Shown: in pieces, positions 54,047-64,000 of the stretch
Numbering within the stretch: position 1 is the stretch's first letter
How the letters are laid out: every line of letters starts with the position of its first letter
Assembly (NCBI GenBank): GCA_945859605.1
Contig: OX243826.1
Location: 860,916 to 924,915 of the forward strand
Direction of reading: 5' to 3'
DNA: 64,000 nt
Source: Lumbricus rubellus
Lineage: Eukaryota > Annelida > Clitellata > Crassiclitellata > Lumbricidae
Program-made: the position numbers and the translations under genes
Notes under the pieces: model-generated
What the model saw: the letters and a program-made list of their open reading frames with translations, nothing else
Told to the model about the DNA's origin: nothing
Databases searched by the model: none

Positions 54047-54696
54047 CCCTATCCATGCAGCAAACTAACAGAATGCTTGACCAATGACCATTAAATTTTA
54101 TGTGAAAAGTTTAATTACATTACACGAATTAACATGCGAGACAGATGGCATAATAATATCGGGAAACGGACATTATCCCCCCCGGACATTATCCCCCCCG
54201 GACATTATCCCCCCCGGACAAAAGCCCCCCGGACATTATCCCCCCCCCCCGAGGTAGGACATTATCCCCCCCGGTCTATGATACCATCACCTAAAATGAT
54301 GCAAAAATATAAGAATAGGCCTATGTTAAGGTGAATATCCATGCATTTAGACATCAGAGTTGAAATTGTTAGAATAGTTAAGGCTTATAATTGTATATTA
54401 TACATGAAAATTACGCATAAAAATCTACAAGAATATATATGTTAGGGTAGGCCTAACTTAAGACTACAGGTCTAAATATAGGCCTACCCTTAAGAATATA
54501 TTACTAATTTTTTACACTAGTCATCAAAATTAATGTTCATGGCAGATGTAGTTCATGGGAATGTGGATGTGTTAAGAACGGTTCCACGACAACTGGTTCA
54601 CAGACAACTGGTTCAACGACAACTGGTTCACGGACAACTGGTTCACGACAACTGGTTCACGACAACTTGTTCACGACAACTCGTTCACCGACAACT

Positions 54697-55398
54697 CGTC
54701 GCCTGACAATTATCTTCGCGTATGTCCATTTTTGTCAAAATCGAGTTTAGACTTGTTTTGTAGCAAAAAATTGCTTCTCTTTCTTCCCTGTTAACCGTTA
54801 GGAGATTCGACAAGTCGTTTTAAAGATATTCAACGAAAACTACTTGTCGTATGTCCAATTTCAGTGTTACTTTGTCGTATCTCCAATTTATTTTGCCGTA
54901 TCTCCAGTGCCGCATTCACGGTTTAAAAGTGCATTGTCGTATGTCCAGAAAAGCTCGTCGTTGATTGGACGATGGAGATACGACATCCCACTTCGTTGCA
55001 TCATAGTGTCGTATGTCCAGGAAATAAAAACGTTCTTTTATTTAAAAAAGGGTATTAAACTTGCGAAAATTGAAACGAACAAAGTCGCAATTGATTGTAT
55101 ATTGTTTTCTTTTATTATTTCATTTTTTTTTTAAATTTTCTCACGTCAGGATGACCTGCAATTGATTTAAATCCATTTTATACAACATTTTCCACAACTT
55201 CACAAAAACCACTCTAAGTTTCAGTTTAATTTTAGTGCAACATCCTTTAATTAATGTCGATGCTTCAATATGACGTCTTTGCTTGAAGTTTTATTGCACT
55301 GGATATATTTTTTTGGCCTCCAAAGTTGCGAAACTTCAAACTCGTTTTTCTCGGAATTCACAAAAGTGGACATACGCGAAGATAATTGTCAGGCGACG
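54697..55398. mobile_element. 702-bp MITE inserted in the left foldback arm
   Basis: CGTCGCCTGACAATTATCTT with CGCGTATGTCCA at the left is the complement of the right end, GGACATACGCGAAGATAATTGTCAGGCGACG split over 55368-55398. AACT flanks both sides (54693-54696, 55399-55402). The interior has repeated TGTCGTATGTCCA motifs (54847, 54873, 54894, 54936, 55007). No gene. Confidence 0.85.
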
Positions 55399-55730
55399 AA
55401 CTGGTACACCGACAACTGGTTCACAACCAAATGAAGTGGAGCTGGACGAATTGAAATGTTCTTGCTTAACTTGAAACTGGATTGATAAAAATCTTCTTGT
55501 TAAAATTGGGACTGAATCGCTGTGAATAACGTTTGAGTAACGGAAACCGGAATAAGTGTCTTTATACCTGAAATAGAAGCTGGACTGATGAAAATGTGCT
55601 GCAATAAATAGAAGCTGGATTGACGAAATTAGCGCTTGAGAAATGGAAGCTAGGTGAAGGTATTTTATGGCTGAAATAGAAGCTGGATTGACGAAATTAA
55701 CGCTTGAGAAATGGAAATTGGATGTTTTTA

Positions 55731-55942
55731 TGTGCACTTGTTATAGCGCCCCTTCAAGCTCTCACTACTCAGAGGCGCTCCCGATGCAGAGCGGACACTG
55801 CATCGGAGTTTCACGCCGAAGCGCTGAGCAATTGTAAGTGAAGGACTTGCCCAAGGTCCTTACGCGGCTTGAGGGTGGATTCGAACCTCGGACCTTCCGG
55901 CTCCAAGGCAACGACGCCACCACTAGACCACCGCGCCCCATT
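55731..55942 (-). mobile_element. tRNA-derived SINE, best copy, in the foldback inner arm
   Basis: On the minus strand the head GGGGCGCGGTGGTCTAGTGG contains an A box and GGTTCGAATCCACC a B box. Then come GGACCTTGGGCAAGTCCTTC, the body, and the tail GGGGCGCTATAACAAGTGCAC. The anticodon-arm region does not give a functional tRNA. Other copies lie at 2138-2331 and 59279-59478. Confidence 0.85.
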
Positions 55943-58145
55943 TTCTCGATGAAAATTTTCTTGCGTGAAGTAGAGCTGGATGGACAAATATGTTTTGAAT
56001 AAATACGAGCTGGGTTGATGGAAATGTTCTTGATTAAATTGGAGCTGGATGGATGAAAATCTTCTTGATTAAATTGGAGCTGGATGATGAAAATCTTCTT
56101 AATTAAATTGGAACTGGATGATGAAAATCTTCTTAATTAAGTTGGAGCTAGATGGATGAAAATGTTCATGATTAACTTGAAGCTGGATTTATTTCATATC
56201 GATAAAAACGTTATCCAGCTTCCATTTCTTAATCGTTTTATAATTCATCCATCTTAATTCTACTTCAAACATATGAAATAAGTTCATCCCGCTTCTATTT
56301 TAGATCGATAAACCGTCATCCAGCTTCCGTTTCTTAAGCATTTCATTATTCATCCAGCTTCTATTTTAGACATATAAAAACTTTCATCCCGCTTCCATTT
56401 CAGATCGATAAAAACGTAATCCTGCTCCCGTTTCTTAAACATTTCATTATTTATCCAGCTTCTATTTCACATATAAAAAACCTTAATCCAGCTTCCGTTT
56501 CTTATGCGTTTCATCATTCATCAAGTTTCTATTTTAGACATATAAAAACTTTCATCCAGCTTCCATTTCATATCGATAGATCCGTCATCCAGCTTCCGTT
56601 TTTTAAGCGTTTTATGATTCGTCTAGCTTCTTCTTCCTACATATGAAAAAAGTTCATCCCGCTTCTATTTTATGTCGATAAAACCGTATAAGGTTCAATT
56701 TAATCAAGAACATTTTCAACTATCCAGCTCCAACTTAATTAAGGAGATTTTCATCATCCAGCTACAATGTAATTAAGAAGATTTTCATCATCCAGCTCCA
56801 ATTTAATTGAAAAGATTTTCATCAATACAGTTCCAGTTTAAGCAAGAACGTTTTCATCAATCCAGCTCCAGTTTAAGCAAGAACATTTTTATCAATCCAC
56901 CTTCAACTTAATCAGGAACATTTTTTTTACAAATCCAGCTTCAGGTTAATCATGAACATTTTCATCATCCAGGTCCAATTTAATTGAGAAGATTTTCATC
57001 AATCCAGCTCCAGTTTAATCAAGAACATTTTCATCTAACAGCTCCAACTTAATTAAGAAGATTTTCATCATCCAGCTCCAACTTAATTAAAAAGATTTTC
57101 ATCTAACAGCTCCAACTTAATTAAGAAGATTTTCATCATCCAGCTCCAATTTAATTAAGAAGATTTTCCTCCGTCCAGCTCCATTTTAATTAAGAAGATT
57201 TTCATCATCCAGCTCCAACTTAATTAAAAAGATTTTCATCAATGCTGCTCCAGTTACAGCAAGAACATTTTCATAAATCCAGCTTCACGTTAAACATGAA
57301 CTTTTCATCCAGCTTCCACTTCGTTAATATCGTCAATCCAGCTTCTATTTTAGCCATAAAATACATTCATCCAGCTTCCATTCCTGAAGCGTTAATTTCG
57401 TCAATCCAGCTTTTATTCCAGCCGTAAAGTACCTTCATCCAGCTCCATTTCTGAAGCGTTAATTTTGTCAATTCAGCTTCTATTCCAGCCGTAAAGTACC
57501 TTCATCCAGCTTCCACTTCTCAAGCGTTAATATCGTCAATCCAGCTTCTATTTCAGCCATAAAGTACCTTCATCCAGCTTCCATTCCTGAAGCGTTAATT
57601 TCGTAAATCCAGCTTCTATTTCCTCTATTAGGAATCTTCATCCAGCTTCCATTTCTCATACGTTAATTTAGTCGATCCAGCTTCTATTTCCGCCATAAAA
57701 TACCTTCATCCAGCTTCCATTTCAGTATATGGTAAGTAAGTAAGCATTGGAGAAGCATATCTATGTGATAAGCCATGCGGAATAATTTGGGGCCGGACTT
57801 CGGAGGAGTGCCAAAAGATTTTTACCAATCCAGTTTCAAGTTAAGCAAGAACATTTTCATTCGTCCAGCTCCACTTCATTTGGTCGTGAACGAGTTGTCG
57901 GTGAACGAGTTGTCGTGAACGAGTTGTCGTGAACCAGTTGTCCGTGAACCAGTTGTCGTTGAACCAGTTGTCTGTGAACCAGTTGTCGTGACACCGTTAA
58001 GAACATTGCAAGTCTCATTTGCCTAATTAACTGACACTAACAACTCCTTGTGCCAGAAATGAATAACTAAATGACGCTAACAAGCCTCTAGTTTGCATCT
58101 GAATGGCAGTACTAGCAGCCTAAGTCTTATCGGGGACGGTATTAA

Positions 58146-58973
58146 CCCTTATAGGGTAACCCTATTTCAGTTACAGTTGTTGGTAACCGGGGGGTAAAAA
58201 AATACCCCCAATTTATTTTCGTCAAATCCAGGGAAATGTTCGACCAAATTCGGTCATGTTTAATTTATCTGATAGACAAGGACATTGTTGAACGTTATGA
58301 GTAACAAATCTTGAATAAAAATGATGACTCGTGATTATAAGCGGACTGATTAGCTCATGACCAACTCCCAGCACTGGCCAGCAGGAACACACGGCGCTTC
58401 TCCAAACGTAGGCCTACTGAATGTGCGTTATCTCGCCATGTTGGATTCTGCAACTTCTATAATTATGACATACGCGTTGAGCGCTGCTGCATCAACCAAG
58501 AAATAGAAGCGGCCATCGTCTGGTCCTGCAAGTGCAAGTATATCCCTTACTGTCCTGGTCGAATGATTCCACGGCGCCTTTTGTGGCGTTCTATTCACCT
58601 ACTTCTTTCGATAGCCTAGTTTCATGCAAAAGTGCGTATACTACAATAATATAATGCTGCCGGAACTAGAAATCAAACAGCAAATAATGACTAATTCATA
58701 TTTCTCCAACAATTCAGTTCTAATAAATATTATGCTTACATCTACATAGTGCAGAAATGATTTATCCAGTACCAGAATATAAAACCTCACTTTTCACAGT
58801 AGTCTGCCGCTAGGTGGCAGTGCAATGTGGGACAGCTGAAAACGACATTGTGAAGAAAAAACATATTTAGGAAAAGTCACAAAAGCAAAAGTCTGTTTTG
58901 TTTTATTCAAAAGAAGTGCACGAAAAAAGGTAGACTGGGGGTTATTTTTTACCCCCCGGTTACCCTATAAGGG
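58146..58973. mobile_element. 828-bp TTAA-flanked piggyBac-type MITE
   Basis: CCCTTATAGGGTAACC at 58146 and GGTTACCCTATAAGGG at 58973 lie inside TTAA (58142-58145 and 58974-58977). CCGGGGGGTAAAAAAATACC near 58187 pairs with the GGTTATTTTTTACCCCCCGG-like stretch at 58939. The left arm has 26 bp extra. No transposase. Confidence 0.85.
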
Positions 58974-59198
58974 TTAATAAGTTGACACAGCGATCTAAAC
59001 CAGGGCAATTAGGCTTTATAAACTACATGACGAAACAGAGTAAATGCACAGAGGGGGGGGGGATTTTGTCCGGAGGGGATAATGTCCTAGGTAAAATCGG
59101 GGGGGGGGGATAATGTCCGGGGGGGCTTTTGTCCGGGGGGGATTATGTCCGGGGGGGATAATGTCCGGGGGGGGATAATTTCCTACAATCAATAATAT

Positions 59199-59278
59199 CA
59201 CACATGATCCTATCCTATCACACATGATCCTATCCTATCACACATGATTCTATCCTATCACACATGATTCCATCCTAT
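59199..59278. repeat. Four copies of a 20-bp tandem repeat
   Basis: ACACATGATCCTATCCTATC repeated four times with a C-to-T change in the later units. It abuts the right target duplication of the outer foldback element. Confidence 0.9.
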
Positions 59279-59478
59279 GATGGCGTCGTTGCCTTGAAGC
59301 CGGAAGGCTCGAGGTTCGAATCCACCGCAAGTCGCCGCGTAGGGACCTTGAGCAAGTCCTTCACTCGCAGTTGCATTTGCACTTCGGCGTGAAATTCTAT
59401 GCGGTGTCCGCGCTGTAGTCGGAAACGCCTCTGAATAGAGAGATTGAAGGGGCGCTATAGAAATGGAGACATAAATAA
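59279..59478 (+). mobile_element. tRNA-derived SINE, first family, plus-strand copy
   Basis: GATGGCGTCGTTGCCTTGAA, GAGGTTCGAATCCACCG (B box), GGGACCTTGAGCAAGTCCTTC, and the tail GAAGGGGCGCTATAGAAATG. The first part of the tRNA-like head, including the A box, is missing. Confidence 0.8.
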
Positions 59479-59739
59479 CATTTAAAATAATAAAATGCTC
59501 TAAACGAGAGCGTTATACATGTATGCACACTCTTGCGGTCTTACCAATTGCGTAGGAAAGCGAATAAGAGAAATGAAAATCTTATGCCGGTGTAAAGGTT
59601 TCAAATTACCCCCTCCTAAACATTACCCCCTGCAAATTGTAATTTAAATCAATCATCGTATTTATTGCACAAAAAAATCAGAAAAATCATCCCGCTTCTT
59701 GTTTTGGTCTGAAGATTTTCATCAGTAATAGTAATGTGC
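59479..59739. other. No gene recognised
   Basis: Contains CATCCCGCTTCTTGTTTTGG (59688) and TACCCCCTCCTAAACATTACCCCC (59610), scraps of the foldback inner and G/C-rich outer motifs. Confidence 0.45.
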
Positions 59740-60998
59740 AATGTGACAAAGTCCAAAAAGTAAATAGTTTCCGAATCTAAGTCATTATTAGGACCTTAAG
59801 GAAGGTTTGCTAAGATCGTCATCTCTTTGTCTCGCTGTCCTTTTTTCTCGCTGTCCTTTCTCTCTTCTTTCTCACCCCACCTTGCACTGTAATTGAGTCA
59901 CAATGCGTAACAGGATCTTATTCAAATGTTAGGCCTAGGCAATTTCCTAAAGTGTTTGCAATCAACAACATGACATCAGTTCCTTTTAATTCAATATCCG
60001 CGTACGCATTTTATGTAGGTTTGTTTGCATGCACGTTTGATTGTGTAGGCCTATGTGTATTGTGTAGGCTATTATTTTGAATCTATGCGTGTTTTTAAGT
60101 ATGCTAGCCTAAAAGTTACTGTAGGCCTACTTACAATGCAACGCAATAGGAGCCTATGCCGTCATGAGTTCTTATTTCATAAAAACATAAAACCGTAATA
60201 TCATTGCACCCAGAAAACCTATTCGTCCCCAAAAATCTATCCTCTCTCCAACTACAGTTGTCTGTATTTTCTTAGCATGATAGAATGCCTGTGTGTCTTT
60301 ACAGATAGGTGTGCGCAATTGCTGTCGCCACTAATTACTGCATAATATAGTACTTTCTGAATATCGATAAAATCTTTAATGTTCAACTTAAGCTTAGACC
60401 AATTTCTAGCGCATAATAGTCTTAGACTGAGATTAACCTTGGACCCTACAACAATGGTCCGAGCAACTCGGACTTGCAGCCTGGAACGGAAGTCGGACAA
60501 TGTGTCGGTCCAGACGTTTCACTTCGACAGCTGAAGGAGCTTGGACCATCACTTACACTTCTTATTGTTGCGAAGCCACTGAAGAAGCGATGCGATCTAT
60601 GATATGTTGAATAACCAACGCTACGACCGCACCATTGGTCGTACACCTATCGATAAAAATGATATCAATAATCAATTATTCAATGACAGGATAGGATGAC
60701 GCTACAAACTACAAAGTGGCAGTGGTAGTATTCAGTGTTTTTGTTGAGGACTGTTCAGTGACTGAAGCTATACAGCAAATAAAATACAAAATCTGATGAG
60801 TCTATAATTATTACATTGACATTTTGAAGAATCGAAATCGTGTTCTACGTTTTCTCGTCACCTTAACGACAAAACAATATATATATATATATATATATAT
60901 GCCATTAGACTTATACCCGGAACGGAGGTGGAATTTCTTACCTGGACCGTGTCGTCATCAATGCATTTGATGAAAACAGCCGCATGTCCATAATATCT
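59740..60998 (-). pseudogene. Partial duplicate of the NlpC-like gene's 3' end
   Basis: This repeats 34009-34108 joined to 35545-36770. On the minus strand it holds only 57 bp of the fifth exon (60998-60942, from DRYYGHAAVF to the donor) and the sixth exon (60646-60446, VYDQWCGRSVGYSTYHRSHR). The stop of the original is changed (TGA to CGA), so the frame runs four codons further. Without the signal peptide, SH3b domain or catalytic cysteine it cannot make the full protein. The breakpoint at 60998 falls inside the exon, followed by unrelated sequence. Confidence 0.85.
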
Positions 60999-61329
60999 TT
61001 GACCTTCTCCAAAGTTCGTAAATCTGTAACGTTAAGTCGTCTAAAATTCGAGAATTCTTACCTCATGCAAAGTTTCGTCTGCAGTCTAACATACCTGCTC
61101 CTCTCCTCTATGCCTACTTCTCCTTTACCTTCATGCAACTTTGACATTATCAATACCCAAAATTTAGAAAATTAAGCTCACATTCGTAACTTCATCGGCT
61201 ATTTCTGCTACATCTCTGACTTAGACAATTCCATAGCTAAAAATATTGATGAAATTAAGAACTTCAGTGCGCCACTCAGCTACAACAGTGGTAATATTGC
61301 TACTTTAAACTGAAATGATGTTACATCAA

Positions 61330-62440
61330 ACACATGCCTCCAACGCTTTCACCCTTGCATTCGTTCACCAAAAATACCTCTCATACACTTCTTCAGTTCG
61401 TAATTTTCATAAAACACATGACTAAGAAACGAATGTTGTCACTAAGTTAGAGATCCAACGCTTTCACCCTTGCATTCGTTCACCAAAAATACCGCTCATA
61501 CACTTCTTCAGTTCGTAATTTTCATAAAACACCTGACTAAGAAACGAATGTTGTCACTAAGTTAGAGATCCAACGCTTTCACCCTTGCATTCGTTCACCA
61601 AAAATACCTCTCATACACTTCTTCAGTTCGTAATTTTCATAAAACACCTGACTAAGAAACGAATGTTGTCACTAAGTTAGAGATCCAACGCTTTCACCCT
61701 TGCATTCGTTCACCAAAAATACCTCTCATACACTTCTTCAGTTCGTAATTTTCATAAAACACCTGACTAAGAAACGAATGTTGTCACTAAGTTAGAGATC
61801 CAACGCTTTCACCCTCGCATTCGTTCACCAAAAATACCTCTCATACACTTCTTCAATTCGTAATTTTCATAAATCACATGACTAAGAAACGAAGGTTGTC
61901 ACTAAGTTAGAGATCCAACGCTTTCACCCTTGCATTCGTTGACCAAAAATACCTCTCATACACTTCTTCAGTTCGTAATTTTCATAAAACACCTGACTAA
62001 GAAACGAATGTTGTCACTAAGTTAGAGATCCAACGCTTTCACCCTTGCATTCGTTCACCAAAAATACCTCTCATACACTTCTTCAGTTCGTAATTTTCAT
62101 AAAACACCTGACTAAGAAACGAATGTTGTCACTAAGTTAGAGATCCAACGCTTTCACCCTCGCATTCGTTCACCAAAAATACCTCTCATACACTTCTTCA
62201 ATTCGTAATTTTCATAAATCACATGACTAAGAAACGACGGTTGTCACTAAGTTAGAGATCCAACGCTTTCACCCTTGCATTCGTTCACCAAAAATACCTC
62301 TCATACACTTCTTCAGTTCGTAATTTTCATAAAACACATGACTAAGAAACGAATGTTGTCACTAAGTTAGAGAACCAACGCTTTCACCCTTGCATTCGTT
62401 CACCAAAAATATATCTTATATGCCCTACAGTTTGTAATTT
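61330..62440. repeat. 115-bp satellite, about 9.5 copies
   Basis: The unit contains CCAACGCTTTCACCCTTGCA, TTCGTTCACCAAAAATACCT, CTTCAGTTCGTAATTTTCAT and GACTAAGAAACGAATGTTGT. Start points of AGATCC at 61451, 61566, 61681, 61796 and 61911 give an exact 115-bp period. Variant units (AAATCACATG, GAAGGTTGTC) recur every few copies. Confidence 0.95.
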
Positions 62441-63835
62441 TCACATCATACACACAACTCCAACACTCTTACCATTGCATTCGCTCATCAAAATACTATT
62501 CATAAGTTCGAACATCTCATAATTTTCACTAAATACACAACTCCAACACTACTACCAATGCATTCGCTCGCCAAAATACCAGTCACAAGGGCAAACATTC
62601 GCTCGCCAAAATACCAGTCACAAGGGCAAACATCTCGTAATTTTCACTAAATACACAACTCCAACACTCTTACCAGTGCATTCGCTCATCAAAATACCAT
62701 TCATAAGTTCGAACATCTCATAATTTTCACTAAGTACACGACTCCAACACTACTACCAATGCATTCGCTCGCCAAAATACTAGTCACAAGGGTAAACATC
62801 TCGTAATTTTCACTAAATACACAACTCCAACACTCTTACCAGTGCATTCGCTCATCAAAATACTATTCATAAGTTCGAACATCTCATAATTTTCACTAAA
62901 TACACAACTCCAACACTACTACCAATGCATTCGCTCGCCAAAATATCAGTCACAAGGGCAAACATCTCGTAATTTTCACTAAATACACAACTCCAACACT
63001 CTTACCAGTGCATTCGCTCATCAAAATACTATTCATAAGTTCGAACATCTCATAATTTTCACTAAATACACAACTCCAACACTACTACCAATGCATTCGC
63101 TCGCCAAAATATCAGTCACAAGGGCAAACATCTCGTAATTTTCACTAAATACACAACTCCAACACTATTACCAATACATTCGCTCACCAAAATGCTTCTC
63201 ATAAGTCCGAACATCTCGCTATTTACACCAAATACACGACTTCAACACTTTCATCATTGCATTCGTTCACTAAAATATCACGCATAAGTCCGATCATCTC
63301 ATAATTTTCACTAAATACACGTCGAACATCTCGCTATTTACACCAAATACACGACTTCAACACTTTCATCATTGCATTCGTTCACTAAAATATCACGCAT
63401 AAGTCCGATCATCTCATAATTTTCACTAAATACACGACTCCAACACTACTACCAATGCATTCGCTCGCCAAAATACCAGTCACAAGGGCAAACATCTCGT
63501 AATTTTCACTAAATATACAACTCCAACACTCTTACCACTGCATTCGCTCATCAAAATACCATTCATAAGTTCGAACATCTCCTAATTTTCACTAAATACA
63601 CGACTCCAACTCTCTTACCATTGTATTCGTTTACCAAAACATACCTCTCAAGTGGCTAAGTAAATTGTAATTTTCGTTAAATATACGACTAAGAAACGAT
63701 TGTTTTCACTAAGTAAGAGTTCCAAGGCTTTCACCATTACACTTGTTCACTAAACATACTTCTCATAAGTCCGTAGGCTACATCTAATAATTTTCACCAA
63801 GCACACGACTTCCACACTCTTACTATTGCATTCAT
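62441..63835. repeat. 83-bp satellite arranged as 166-bp A/B dimers
   Basis: Monomer A (TTCGCTCATCAAAATACTAT, AAGTTCGAACATCTCATAAT) alternates with monomer B (TTCGCTCGCCAAAATATCAG, AAGGGCAAACATCTCGTAAT). TTCGCTCATC at 62681, 62847 and 63013 gives 166 bp. Each is the 115-bp unit without the GACTAAGAAACGAATGTTGTCACTAAG part. The right edge (63200-63835) is more diverged and regains the longer unit near 63685. Confidence 0.9.
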
Positions 63836-64000
63836 TTGGGAAAAAGTAAGAAATCTTGTATAGTTCCACTATGTGCGCCGAGATCACCCCTTACTCCACT
63901 ACTTAGCGTTGCTTTGATTGACGTAAGGAAGGCGTGGCCTATATTACGCGAGCGATGGTGGACTTAAAATAATTAATTCATCTAATTATGTAGAAGAAGT
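63836..64000. other. No gene recognised
   Basis: Unique-looking sequence at the window edge with no frame or motif that I can support. Confidence 0.4.

Larger units (their letters stand above)
54580..57995. mobile_element. Large TU/FB-like foldback element with 9-bp target duplication
   Basis: GTTAAGAAC lies at 54571-54579 and 57996-58004. The outer arms are tandem 14-15 bp repeats of ACGACAACTGGTTC (54586-54696) and its complement (57893-57990). The inner arms are long arrays of GAAGCTGGATTGATGAAA (55430-56200, with a SINE inside) and the complementary TTTCATCAATCCAGCTTC (56205-57725). The arms differ greatly in length. There is no coding capacity. The architecture (outer short-repeat domain, inner domain, short direct duplication) is that of sea urchin TU and Drosophila FB elements. 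Confidence 0.85.
54161..59190. mobile_element. Outer foldback element with G/C-rich arms and 9-bp target duplication
   Basis: The left arm (54170-54280) is tandem GGACATTATCCCCCCC; the right arm (59045-59188) is the complement GGGGGGGATAATGTCC. The 9-bp sequence AATAATATC flanks the element at 54152-54160 and 59191-59199. The outermost 8-10 bases of the two arms are not well matched, so exact ends are approximate. It contains the foldback element at 54580-57995 and the TTAA element at 58146-58973. Confidence 0.8.

Noticed and set aside
54586..54700. Short spaced repeats resembling a CRISPR or operator array
   Set aside because: The 14-15 bp units are contiguous, have an inverted partner at 57893-57990 and lie inside a 9-bp target duplication: a foldback arm.
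55860..55940. Possible tRNA gene on the minus strand
   Set aside because: A and B boxes are present, but there is no acceptor stem pairing and the sequence continues into a SINE body shared by other copies.
61330..63835. CRISPR-like regularly spaced repeats
   Set aside because: The whole unit is repeated, including the would-be spacers, and the context is an animal genome; it is a satellite.

Overview
This is nuclear DNA from a metazoan, probably a marine invertebrate deuterostome, with an echinoderm as my best guess. The reasons are one intron-containing gene with canonical GT/AG boundaries, dense non-LTR, Ty3/gypsy, hAT-like, Tc1-like and TTAA-type transposon debris, tRNA-derived SINEs, and foldback elements resembling the TU elements known from sea urchin. 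No operons, bacterial genes or CRISPR arrays are present. All calls come from reading the sequence by eye; nothing was aligned or searched.

The one well-supported host gene lies on the minus strand at 39751..36238. Its six exons keep the reading frame through five introns and encode a secreted protein of about 297 aa: a signal peptide, an SH3b-like domain, and an NlpC/P60-like domain that most resembles the bacterial BPSL0067 family. This suggests a secreted peptidoglycan-cleaving or bacteria-binding protein, possibly acquired from bacteria long ago. Its 3' end is duplicated in the same orientation 24 kb away (59740..60998), cut in the middle of the catalytic exon. Two weaker host candidates are a signal-peptide first exon (20340..20208, minus) and a cysteine-rich exon (about 16979..16757, minus). 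The window edge (250..1, minus) carries the start of a small basic protein resembling minor virion proteins of Polinton/Maverick-type elements.

Layout: 0-3 kb foldback arm, hAT-like scrap, SINE and LINE pieces; 3.9-5.1 kb hAT-like element; 6-7.5 kb gypsy RNase H remnant, a 36-bp tandem array and a perfect hairpin; 8-12.5 kb LINE pieces around a 0.9-kb tandem duplication; 12.9-13.3 kb small foldback; 15-16 kb CATA arrays and LINE tail; 17.6-18 kb hAT-like MITE; 18.4-24.6 kb LINE tails, SINE, ACTC array; 24.9-26.9 kb TTAA element; 28.2-32.2 kb gypsy element with an intact 1064-codon Gag-protease-integrase frame and a SCAN-like Gag; 34-39.8 kb duplicated block and the NlpC-like gene; 41.9-52.3 kb a LINE interrupted by a five-level nest of transposons; 53.2-54.0 kb hAT-like MITE; 54.2-59.2 kb two foldback elements nested one in the other with further insertions; 59.7-61 kb partial gene duplicate; 61.3-63.8 kb satellite of 115-bp and 83-bp monomers.

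The most striking pattern is a set of foldback elements with 9-bp target duplications. They share an internal repeat built on AGCTGGATGA but carry entirely different short tandem repeats in their outer arms. The second is the transposon nest, whose order of insertion can be read from intact target duplications.
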